Shown: piece after piece, positions 17,709 through 25,261 of the stretch
Layout: each line of letters opens with the position of its first letter
Numbering within the stretch: position 1 is the stretch's first letter
NCBI GenBank assembly: GCA_035576005.1
Contig: DATLXH010000138.1
Coordinates: 1 to 38,613, forward strand
Length of the DNA stretch: 38,613 nt
Reading direction: 5' to 3'
DNA from: DATLXH01 sp035576005
Lineage (GTDB): Bacteria > Acidobacteriota > Thermoanaerobaculia > Gp7-AA8
Program-made: the position numbers and the translations under genes
Notes under the pieces: generated by a model
The model's input: the letters and a program-made list of their open reading frames with translations, nothing else
The model's database searches: none
What the model was told of the DNA's origin: nothing

Positions 17709-18859
17709 TACAACTTCATCAACGCCGCCGCCACAAGCTCCAGGGTTTCCGTCGAGATTGAATACGACATCCGGAGATGTCCCTCGCCTTCAGGGCCGAA
17801 GACCACTCCGGGAACGGTGGCGATGCTGGTTCGCTCGAGCATCTCATTCATGGCTTTCCATGAGTCTGCTCCCAGCCGCTCCTTCACATTCACGAAAAGG
17901 TAGAACGCACCCGGCGGGGTAGGGCAATCGAGGCCGGCATTGCGCAATGCGTCCAGCAGCAGGTCCCGCCTCATTCGATACTCGCTGCGCATGTGATCCA
18001 CATGAGCCTTTTCATCCGTAAACGCTGCTACCGCTGCCATCTGAGTCGGTGTCGACACTCCGTTTACCGAGTTCAGGACCAGTTTCCGGATGACAGCCAT
18101 CAGCGGCTCGGGGGCGGTTAGATAACCGATCCGCCAGCCGGTCATCGAGTAGGACTTGCTGAGTGTGTAGACCGATATTGTTCGGTCGCCCATACCGGGT
18201 ATCGAGCCGATTGACTCGTGGACGCCGTCGTACACGAAGTCTTCATACGCCTCATCTGAGATAACGATCAGATCATTCTCGACTGCGAACTGAGCGATGG
18301 TTTCGAGTTGTGAATGCTGAAGTACATCACCGGTTGGATTCGACGGAGAGTTGACGTAGATCACTCGAGTCTTGTCCGTCAGACGCTTCCTGAGTGAGCC
18401 CTCCAGTGAGCCGGCGCGAACCTCTTCCCACGGAACCCGGACCGGAATCCCACCGCTGAACGTTACGAGGTCATTGATTGGCGTCCAGTAAGGGGAGAAG
18501 AACAGCACTTCGTCGCCAGGATTGACGGCCGCCTGGAAGGTGCAGAAGAGTCCGTGCATTCCGCCGGCGACGACGATGATCGAGGAAGGGTCGCAGAGAA
18601 TCCGGTTGCTGACCTTCAACTTTTCCCGGATCGCTTCGACGAGTGAGGGGACGCCTGAGGAGGGCGCATACCTCGTCTGATCGGCCTCTAGAGCAGCCAT
18701 CATCGCGTTTTTGATGAACGTCGGCGTTGGCGAAAAGGGCTCGCCTCCCTCCAGCTGGAGAACGGGCGTACCAGCCTGCTTGAGAGCGAGCACCCGGTTT
18801 CGGATTTTCACGATATCGGAAAAGCCCAGCAGTGCCGTACGTTCGGCTGGCTGAGGCAT
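17708..18859 (-). CDS. PLP-dependent class I/II aminotransferase
   Basis: 383 residues from the ATG at 18859. A longer frame to 19018 exists, but its extra 53 residues are low-complexity and I reject them. Fold type I aminotransferase of the aspartate/aromatic group: QLEGGEPFSPTP near the N-terminus, the YAPSSGVPSLVEAI strand, NSPSNPTG with its conserved Asn, DEAYEDFVYDG holding the PLP-contacting Asp and Tyr, the Schiff-base Lys in TLSKSYSMTGWRIGY, and the substrate-binding Arg in LRMSYS. The exact amino donor cannot be fixed; aspartate or a related amino acid is likely. It follows the TPR-lipoprotein gene after 235 bases that hold no gene, so it may have its own promoter. Confidence 0.9.
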   Translation of the reverse strand: MPQPAERTALLGFSDIVKIRNRVLALKQAGTPVLQLEGGEPFSPTPTFIKNAMMAALEADQTRYAPSSGVPSLVEAIREKLKVSNRILCDPSSIIVVAGGMHGLFCTFQAAVNPGDEVLFFSPYWTPINDLVTFSGGIPVRVPWEEVRAGSLEGSLRKRLTDKTRVIYVNSPSNPTGDVLQHSQLETIAQFAVENDLIVISDEAYEDFVYDGVHESIGSIPGMGDRTISVYTLSKSYSMTGWRIGYLTAPEPLMAVIRKLVLNSVNGVSTPTQMAAVAAFTDEKAHVDHMRSEYRMRRDLLLDALRNAGLDCPTPPGAFYLFVNVKERLGADSWKAMNEMLERTSIATVPGVVFGPEGEGHLRMSYSISTETLELVAAALMKL

Positions 18860-19094
18860 GGTGAGTGATTTCGGCAAGGCTTTCTCTCTATTCAACAGCC
18901 GTTGGTCGATTCGGCTCCGGCACGGTACGAGCGACTCCAGACAGGCCGCGATTCGTTGCCATTGTAAGTGCAGGGGGCCGAACTGCGGGCCACGATCGCC
19001 AGGGGCGGGCGTAGGCATCGCTGCATGGCGCCGAAATTCTCAGGGCGAGTGCACGAGGACGCGGAACAGCGATTGTGGATTCAGGGCTGCCGGA

Positions 19095-19937
19095 TCAAGT
19101 CGGAGACGAACCCTGTCGCCCCGGGCCTGAGGGCGGGAGGGCGAGTGGTGGAGGCGCGGGCGGTGGGGTGAGCGTGGGAGGTGGCGGCGGCGGAGCCTGG
19201 CCAGGAGTTGGTGCTGGTGTCTGCACAACCGGGTCTGTCGATGACGGCGTGGGGGTCACGATGGCTTCGGCAGGCGATTCCGGCGAGACGGTCTCTACTG
19301 AGCGTCCGGCATAGCCTGCTGGAGAGGGTTGAAACTGCAGACTTTGACGAGTGTGCTGACTGGGGTAAAGATGCAGCAGAGAGCGGTCAACCAGCTTGCT
19401 GTCGAGGATTCGCGGATTGACCCGCACATTGAGCAGAGAGTGGTTGATCGAGTAGGCCTTCGCGAAGTGCTCGATTGCCCGATCGGTGTTCCCCTTTTTC
19501 TCCTCGAGCAGGCCAAGCTGAAAGTGCGCGGCCGCATGTCCCGGCTTGAGATTGATCGTCTGCTGCAACGCCCGTGAAGCTCCTCCGAAATCGCCTCGAG
19601 CTTCACGGATCAAACCAAGGTTGTACCAGGCAGGGAAGAACTCATCATCATTCGCCACCGCACGAAAGAACTCGCGCTCGGCATCTTTGGGAAACCCTTT
19701 CTGAACGAGCAGCGACCCCAGCTCGTTGTGCAGCGTTGCGGATTTCGGATTCTGTCTGAGCCCGACGAGACGCTCCTGAATCTGGATGTCGAGCGCACTG
19801 GAAGGGGAGAGGTAACGAGAGTAGAAGGGCGGCTCCACGTACGGGTTCTCACCATGGGTCTTTCGGTCGACGAGCGAGCCGAGCTGAACGCAGCTCGTGA
19901 GCAGGATTGGAAGCGAGAGCATCGAGAGAATTTTCAT
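19095..19937 (-). CDS. TPR lipoprotein with proline-rich tail
   Basis: 280 residues. A lipoprotein signal (MKILSMLSLPILLTSC, lipobox LTSC, Cys16) places it in the envelope. Residues ~66-165 form three TPR repeats with the expected pattern (ELGSLLVQKG, WYNLGLIREARGD, HFQLGLLEEKKGN). Residues ~215-280 are rich in Pro, Thr and Ser, ending in a run of PPP motifs, probably an extended linker. It likely acts as an envelope scaffold; no partner can be named. The ATG lies two bases after the stop of the MXAN_5187-like gene with no Shine-Dalgarno of its own, so translation is probably coupled. Confidence 0.82.
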   Translation of the reverse strand: MKILSMLSLPILLTSCVQLGSLVDRKTHGENPYVEPPFYSRYLSPSSALDIQIQERLVGLRQNPKSATLHNELGSLLVQKGFPKDAEREFFRAVANDDEFFPAWYNLGLIREARGDFGGASRALQQTINLKPGHAAAHFQLGLLEEKKGNTDRAIEHFAKAYSINHSLLNVRVNPRILDSKLVDRSLLHLYPSQHTRQSLQFQPSPAGYAGRSVETVSPESPAEAIVTPTPSSTDPVVQTPAPTPGQAPPPPPPTLTPPPAPPPLALPPSGPGRQGSSPT

Positions 19938-19939
19938 AT

Positions 19940-20653
19940 TCAGGGTTGTACCGGTTTCGCCTTTAATTTCACTTTTCCATCAATAGTCTCGACACGGAAG
20001 GCTATTGCGTTAACCTGATAGCGCTCCCGCAGGGTATCAGTCTGCCTTTGCACCATCGAGGTAACCTGTTCGAGGGTCATGCCTGTTTCCTTCCCGATTC
20101 GTCGCTGCTCACTCGTGATGAGCGAGAAAATCTGTTGCATAGCCTCGCTGCTCCCCTCGGGGGTCACCTTGACATACGGATCAGCTGCCGTAGACGTTTC
20201 GATCTGTCGAATCGGCGCCGGTGCCGGCTTGTCCACGATGAGAGGCGCTGCCATGGCGGCGGCCCGTTTCCTGAACTCGATCGGGCCCTCTTCACGCTCA
20301 CGCATGCGGCGGGACCAGAGCTCGCGGTACATGTTGAGACGACCGATCATGGTCGCCAGACGAAACCGTCTGCCGTTGTCGCGAATTTTCGTCTTGCTGA
20401 GCTCGTGAACCATCGCATCGAGACGGCGTCGATCCTCGGTGGGAGGGAGTCTTCGGATCCCGGCAAAAAACTGATCGTACTTGTTCTTGAGGACCCGAAG
20501 GGACTCCTCGAAGACGTCGATCTCGTCAGGTTGGATCATCGGTAGGAGCCCACAATACAAGGTCCGCAATTCGTGTAGCAATCGCGGATGGGACAGAAGG
20601 GCTCGGCGGGCATGATCGTCTTCTGCCGGAAACCGCTCCAGGCCCTCGTTCAT
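19940..20653 (-). CDS. MXAN_5187 C-terminal-domain-like protein of unknown function
   Basis: 237 residues, charged, with no signal peptide or membrane segment. Residues ~40-125 show the pattern I associate with the MXAN_5187 C-terminal domain: a helix ending LKNKYDQFFAGIRRLPPTEDR, a further helical stretch, and RFRLATMIGRLNMYRELWSR with the conserved N-x-Y/F-R-E-L-W. The family is known from myxobacteria and acidobacteria, and its function is not established. The remaining ~110 residues include a Pro/Ala linker and a helical tail. It is the first gene of a minus-strand unit with the TPR lipoprotein and is divergent from selA across 98 bases. Confidence 0.7.
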   Translation of the reverse strand: MNEGLERFPAEDDHARRALLSHPRLLHELRTLYCGLLPMIQPDEIDVFEESLRVLKNKYDQFFAGIRRLPPTEDRRRLDAMVHELSKTKIRDNGRRFRLATMIGRLNMYRELWSRRMREREEGPIEFRKRAAAMAAPLIVDKPAPAPIRQIETSTAADPYVKVTPEGSSEAMQQIFSLITSEQRRIGKETGMTLEQVTSMVQRQTDTLRERYQVNAIAFRVETIDGKVKLKAKPVQP

Positions 20654-20751
20654 TGCCTCCTGTCGCAGACGAGGAGCTGCTCAGATGCGATTCGGAAGCG
20701 GGGAGTGGTGCGGGGAGGGCTTTCCTGTACTCTTGCCGAGGCCGAGGACGG

Positions 20752-22110
20752 ATGGGCACGAAAGAAACGAACCCGCAGCAGATTCCCTCTATGGAGAAGC
20801 TCCTCGGCGACCGGGACATCCTGCCGTTGTCCGAGACTTTCGGGCGGACCCGCGTCAAGGAGATCGTGAGCGAGAGTCTCCGCGCGATCCGCGACGCGAA
20901 GGTCCCGTTCTCCAGAGATGATCTGGTCAAGGCGGTGACCGCGCGACTCAGTTCGCGAGAGATGGATTTGCGGTCGCTGCGGAAGATCGTTAACGGCTCG
21001 GGAGTCCTTGTCCACACCAATCTCGGCCGTTCTCCGATCGATCCGCAGCTCTGGGCCGAATCCGGAGACATCGTCTCGCATTACTCCAATCTCGAGTTCG
21101 ATCTGACCTCCGGCAGGCGTGGGAAGAGGGACGAGCATCTGTCAGCCGTTGCCAGGGAGCTGTTCGGCTGTGAGGCGGCGCTGCTGACCAACAACAACGC
21201 CGCAGCGACTTTGCTCCTTCTGTCAGCCGTGGCTCGAGGAAAGGAAGTCGTGGTCTCGAGGGGTGAGCTCGTTGAGATCGGAGGCTCGTTTCGAATCCCT
21301 GAGGTGATTGAGCAGGGAGGCGCGAAACTTCGGGAAGTCGGCTCCACGAACAAAACCCGGCTCAGTGACTATGCGGAAGCAATCACGCGAAAGACCGCCG
21401 CAATCCTTACAGTTCATCAATCCAATTTCGAGATCGTCGGCTTTACCGAAAGTACTCCCGTGGAAGAGCTGGCAGCTCTGGCAAAGAAAAAGAAGATCGC
21501 GCTCCTGGTCGATGAAGGGGGTGGTCGCGTTGTCGATCTTTCGAAGTATGGGTTGCGACCTGCTGCGACGGTCCGCAATATCCTCGAGGCTGGGGCAGAT
21601 GCGGTCACGTGCTCCACGGACAAGCTCATCGGCGCCACGCAAGGGGGCCTGCTTCTCGGTTCCGAAGAGATCATCGGACGCTGCCGGCGTCATCCACTCA
21701 TGAGGGCCCTCCGCGCGGGTAAAGAAAGCTACGCGATCATTACTGCGACGTTGCTCGCTTTTCTGGCGGACAAGCAGGAGACCACCATTCCGATTTATCG
21801 AATGATGGCCGCTCCGCTTGACGGCCTGGAAGCCAGAGCGAGAAAGCTGATGGAGGTTTCGGCGGGGAAGGTCACGGCTTCGAGGTGCCTCGTCGGCGGA
21901 GGGACGACACCTGCCGAGACGATTGCATCCTTTGCATTCGAGCCCGAAGGGGGAGCAGACGCGATCGCACGTCAACTTCTGACCAGCGAGACTCCGATCG
22001 TCGGGCGGATCGTGAACGACCGGTACGGGCTCGACCTGCGGACGATTCTGCCCGGCGAAGATGATCTGGTCGCGCGGGCACTGTCGTATCTTGTTAGGAA
22101 AGAGACCTGA
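20752..22110 (+). CDS. selA: L-seryl-tRNA(Sec) selenium transferase
   Basis: 452 residues from the ATG at 20752, chosen because GAGGACGG precedes it and the upstream extension is low-complexity. SelA is a PLP enzyme that converts Ser-tRNA(Sec) to Sec-tRNA(Sec) using selenophosphate in the cytoplasm. Visible signatures: INGSG-like IVNGSGVLVHTNLGRSP (79-95), NNNAAATLLLL (147-157), VDEGGGRVVD and the PLP lysine Lys291 in STDKLIGATQGG. The usual motif is DKLLGGPQAG, and here PQ is replaced by TQ. N- and C-terminal domains are of normal length. No selB, selD, selC or selenoprotein is in this window, so its partners must be elsewhere. It is divergent from the MXAN_5187-like gene. Confidence 0.94.
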   Translation: MGTKETNPQQIPSMEKLLGDRDILPLSETFGRTRVKEIVSESLRAIRDAKVPFSRDDLVKAVTARLSSREMDLRSLRKIVNGSGVLVHTNLGRSPIDPQLWAESGDIVSHYSNLEFDLTSGRRGKRDEHLSAVARELFGCEAALLTNNNAAATLLLLSAVARGKEVVVSRGELVEIGGSFRIPEVIEQGGAKLREVGSTNKTRLSDYAEAITRKTAAILTVHQSNFEIVGFTESTPVEELAALAKKKKIALLVDEGGGRVVDLSKYGLRPAATVRNILEAGADAVTCSTDKLIGATQGGLLLGSEEIIGRCRRHPLMRALRAGKESYAIITATLLAFLADKQETTIPIYRMMAAPLDGLEARARKLMEVSAGKVTASRCLVGGGTTPAETIASFAFEPEGGADAIARQLLTSETPIVGRIVNDRYGLDLRTILPGEDDLVARALSYLVRKET

Positions 22111-22146
22111 GCGCATTTCATCCGGACGCTCCGGTCCGGCCTTGGA

Positions 22147-22292
22147 GGGGCGGCAGAACACTATCAGAGGACCCTGTCAGGTGCGCTTTCTGCCGCCCCT
22201 TCAGGGCGGACGTAGCTTTGTAGAGCGCACAGTCCGGTGGTCGCGCGCTTCGCGCTTACCACCGGCTACCCTCTTTCGCCCTTTCAGGGCGA
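22147..22292. repeat. Second, partial copy of the nested palindromic element
   Basis: The spacer 22111-22392 between convergent selA and tsaE contains this element. Its right part (about 22231-22292, CAGTCCGGTGG ... TTTCAGGGCG) is the near-exact reverse complement of 10913-10975. Its left part has inner arms GGGGCGGCAGAA and TTCTGCCGCCCC. The left outer arm is missing, so it is a half copy. The position suggests it could end transcription from both genes. Confidence 0.75.
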
Positions 22293-22392
22293 CCCCTCTC
22301 GAGACGTTTCTCACTGACGGCACGTTGAGAAAAGTCCAACACATCCATTCGGGATCACAAGGCCACGCCGCGTTTCGGCGGCACGAGGCCCA

Positions 22393-22830
22393 TTACAGCT
22401 TCCGGGTGAATGTGATTGTCCGCGATTCGCCGTCGACCAGCTCGATTCCTATCTCGGCTGAGGCGGGCGCGAAGCTCGTAAATCCATCTTTCGGCCACTC
22501 GATCATTTTGACCCCCTCAGACCTCAGCAGCTCGCGCATTCCGATCCGCTGCCACTCGTCGGGTTGATCCGTGAGTCTGTAGCCATCGACATGGACGATC
22601 GAGCTTCCGTCCGCTCTCGGGTACTCATGAACGATTGCGAAGGTTGGCGATGTCACTTCGGCTCCGTCCGCTCCCAGCTCAGCGGCGATCGCGCGCACCA
22701 GCGTCGTCTTCCCTGCCCCGAGATCGCCGGTAAGAAAAACCACTTCATCCTGACCGAGCTCGTGAGCGATCTCGCGACCTGCGGCCGCGGTATCTTGTTC
22801 AGACCTGCTGGTCCAGCTGCGCACGCTCAT
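22393..22830 (-). CDS. tsaE: tRNA t6A biosynthesis ATPase TsaE
   Basis: 145 residues from the ATG at 22830, which overlaps the nnrDE stop (ATGA). A longer frame upstream is rejected as an Arg-rich antisense-like extension. TsaE is the ATPase that works with TsaB-TsaD to make threonylcarbamoyladenosine on tRNAs. Signatures: Walker A GDLGAGKTTLVRAIA, SPTFAIVHEY, the HVDGYRL strand with the conserved Asp, and IEWPKD as the Walker B-like block. Length is normal. It is the last gene of a three-gene overlapping operon (DUF2064, nnrDE, tsaE). The nnrD-tsaE neighbourhood is common in bacteria. Confidence 0.93.
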   Translation of the reverse strand: MSVRSWTSRSEQDTAAAGREIAHELGQDEVVFLTGDLGAGKTTLVRAIAAELGADGAEVTSPTFAIVHEYPRADGSSIVHVDGYRLTDQPDEWQRIGMRELLRSEGVKMIEWPKDGFTSFAPASAEIGIELVDGESRTITFTRKL

Positions 22831-24359
22831 CGAACCAGACCTCGCAGCGCCGCGGGGATTCTGTCCGCGAGATCCATCGCCGCCAGACCTGTCTCGCCGT
22901 ACTCGTCTGCAAGCAGATCGCCGGCGCGACCGTGCAGATAAACAGCGGCGCGTGCGGCGTCCCATGGCGACTCGCCGCGAGCGAGAAGTGCTGCGATCAG
23001 TCCGGAGAGGACATCGCCCATGCCTCCGGTCGCCATGCCAGGATTCCCCGTCGTATTGACGGCAAGCTCACCGTCCGGGTCCGCAACGATCGTCTGATGC
23101 CCCTTTAAAACAACGACGCACTTCGTGAGCTCAGCCGCGCGGCGAGCCATCGACATGCGTTCGTTCTGAACCTCAGCTACAGCAACGTTCATCAGACGCG
23201 AGAGCTCACCCGGGTGCGGGGTGATGACGCGAGAGCCACCGGTCGTGTTGAGCTCCTCACCTCTCGCCGCGAACGCATTGAGGCCGGAAGCGTCGATCAC
23301 AAGGGGGCAGTCTATCGTCGCCACCAGCATTCGAATGACCGCGTACGACGATTCGTGGTCGCCGAGACCAGGCCCGATGACCGCGGCGCTCATTCTGTCG
23401 TTGATCATCTCAGCGACATCCCCGCACGTAGCGGCCGACAGCTGCGTCGCGTAGCTCATCGACTCGATTGAGACGGAATCAACGATCTGTGCGCTCTCGC
23501 GATCGGTGACTACCGTGATGAGGCCTGCCCCGCCTCGGAGAGCGCCACGTGCGGCGAGGATCGCAGCGCCACTTTTCCCGGGCGACCCTGCGACGATTGC
23601 GACATGACCGTATGTCCCCTTGTGTGAGTCACGATCACGCTCGCCAACGATCAGTGAGACGTCGGCCGGACTGATGAGCGACAGTGCGATCCGCTCGCGA
23701 TCAACCGACGAAGACGGGATGGAAATATCCGCAACCACGACCTCTCCGCATTTCTCCGCTGCAGGCGATAGGACATGACAGATCTTCGGGACTGAAAACG
23801 TGACGGTCACATCTGCCGAAATCGCGGGGCCAGAGCACTGACTCTCTGATGCGTTGAGCCCGCTCGGAATGTCGATTGAGACGACAGGCTGCAGCATCTC
23901 GTTGATCGCTTCGATACAGCGCGCGTGCAGCTCCACCGCGGGTCTGGCGAGTCCGGTCCCGAAGATTGCGTCGATGATGAGATCAGTGGGCAAAGCGAGG
24001 GCGCGAGACAGGGCGTCGACATCGCGCACGATATGAATCGGAATCCCGCTCCGTCGACAGATCTCGAGGTTCGTTCTCGCGTCACCTCTACAGGCGTCCT
24101 CCTCTCCAAGCAGCACAATGTCGACCGATGTTCCGCGATTGGTGAGGTGACGCGCGACGGCCAAACCGTCGCCGCCATTCATGCCGGTGCCGCAGAAAAT
24201 GACGGCTCGCTGAGCGTCGCCGAAACGGTGGTCCAGTAGTTCCATCACCGCGAGCGCGGCATTCTCCATGAGCACGATCGATGGAATCGCCAGTTCCTCG
24301 ATTGCGCCGGCCTCAATCCGCCGCATCTGTTCCGCTGTGGCTACCTTCAAGTAATCCAC
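22827..24359 (-). CDS. nnr: Bifunctional NAD(P)H-hydrate repair enzyme (epimerase plus dehydratase)
   Basis: 510 residues. The N-terminal half (~1-215) is the NAD(P)HX epimerase: FCGTGMNGGDGLAVARHL is the phosphate-binding loop, and DAIFGTGL and SIDIPSGLN follow. The C-terminal half (~225-505) is the ADP/ATP-dependent NAD(P)HX dehydratase of ribokinase-like fold: KGTYGHVAIVAGSPGKSGAA, VIGPGLG, ITPHPGELSRL and NTTGNPGMATGGMGDVLSG with the catalytic Asp. It repairs damaged, hydrated NADH and NADPH in the cytoplasm. The GTG start overlaps the end of the DUF2064 gene by 13 bases, and its own stop overlaps the tsaE start. An ATG 11 codons further in is a weaker alternative. Confidence 0.95.
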   Translation of the reverse strand: MDYLKVATAEQMRRIEAGAIEELAIPSIVLMENAALAVMELLDHRFGDAQRAVIFCGTGMNGGDGLAVARHLTNRGTSVDIVLLGEEDACRGDARTNLEICRRSGIPIHIVRDVDALSRALALPTDLIIDAIFGTGLARPAVELHARCIEAINEMLQPVVSIDIPSGLNASESQCSGPAISADVTVTFSVPKICHVLSPAAEKCGEVVVADISIPSSSVDRERIALSLISPADVSLIVGERDRDSHKGTYGHVAIVAGSPGKSGAAILAARGALRGGAGLITVVTDRESAQIVDSVSIESMSYATQLSAATCGDVAEMINDRMSAAVIGPGLGDHESSYAVIRMLVATIDCPLVIDASGLNAFAARGEELNTTGGSRVITPHPGELSRLMNVAVAEVQNERMSMARRAAELTKCVVVLKGHQTIVADPDGELAVNTTGNPGMATGGMGDVLSGLIAALLARGESPWDAARAAVYLHGRAGDLLADEYGETGLAAMDLADRIPAALRGLVR

Positions 24360-25045
24360 CCCCAGCCCTCAATCGTCTGCCGCAGCAGGCGGGCGTGTTC
24401 CGGGATCGATTCGGAGAGTGCTTTCAGATCACTCAACTCGTCGATGTCGCGATGCTCAGGTAGTAATGCCAGGGTGCCTCCTCCGGCTCGGATCTTTGCA
24501 GTCGTGAGAGTGAGAACAGTCGAGCTACCCCATTCGATATCCTCGAACACCTCGCTGCGAAAGGCACGCGCGCGGCATCCTATGAGGTAATAACCACCGT
24601 CAGAGGCCGGGCCCAACGTCCACTCGCACGAATCGAGCAGCCGGAAGGCAAGCTCGACGCCGCGACGCGTCAGAGAGGGGTCGTCCACGCCGATGGCAAT
24701 CACTTTCTCGGTTCCGTGGAAAAAGAGCCGTTCGGCGAAGGCGATCGATAGCCTCTGGCCCAGGTCATTCCCGGTTTGCATGGAGATACTGAGCCCGGGA
24801 AAATGCCTTTTCAACTGCTCGCCACGAACCGCCTCGCTTCCTGTCCAGAGGACTTCCACCTGTAACTCGTCGTTAGACACTCCGACGGTGGACAGCAGGT
24901 CCGACAGCATCGAGTGATAGACCTCGAGGGTACGCTCATCCCCAAGGTCACGGGCCAGCCGGGTCTTGACGAGTCCCACCTCAGGGACCCGCGCATAGAT
25001 TAGCAGCCTTTGCAGGGGAGGATGTCGCGTGGGGAAACGATACAT
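24347..25045 (-). CDS. DUF2064 / TIGR04282-type glycosyltransferase-like protein
   Basis: 232 residues, cytoplasmic. The fold is GT-A nucleotidyl/glycosyl transferase-like: an N-terminal RLLIYARVPEVGLVKTRLA carries the KTRL nucleotide-binding motif, followed by GVDDPSL (matching the GxDxPxL metal-site motif) and SDGGYYLIG. This is the DUF2064 (TIGR04282) family, often near lipid- or arsenosugar-related genes, with a transferase function that is not firmly established. The ATG has GGAG four bases upstream. It heads the overlapping minus-strand operon with nnr and tsaE, and shares a 216-base divergent spacer (25046-25261) with the transpeptidase gene. Confidence 0.85.
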   Translation of the reverse strand: MYRFPTRHPPLQRLLIYARVPEVGLVKTRLARDLGDERTLEVYHSMLSDLLSTVGVSNDELQVEVLWTGSEAVRGEQLKRHFPGLSISMQTGNDLGQRLSIAFAERLFFHGTEKVIAIGVDDPSLTRRGVELAFRLLDSCEWTLGPASDGGYYLIGCRARAFRSEVFEDIEWGSSTVLTLTTAKIRAGGGTLALLPEHRDIDELSDLKALSESIPEHARLLRQTIEGWGWIT

Positions 25046-25261
25046 TTCACTCCATGAGGCGTAGTGTGGCCTGTGGTGAGAGGAAAGTATATGCGCTGTG
25101 CGCCAGACGTCGCCGGGGAGTGTGACGACAAGGTCCCGTCATCCTGGACGGCAATCAATCCCGCACTCGTTCGATTTGCAATGCGGGTTGGAGGGCAGAC
25201 AACTTGCAACTTTGTGTGGTAAACCCGCCAGCGCGAAACAGCCGAACGTGAGAGGGGCTTC

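Noticed and set aside
21223..22161. 312-codon minus-strand frame
   Set aside because: Antisense to selA, which has all family motifs on the plus strand.
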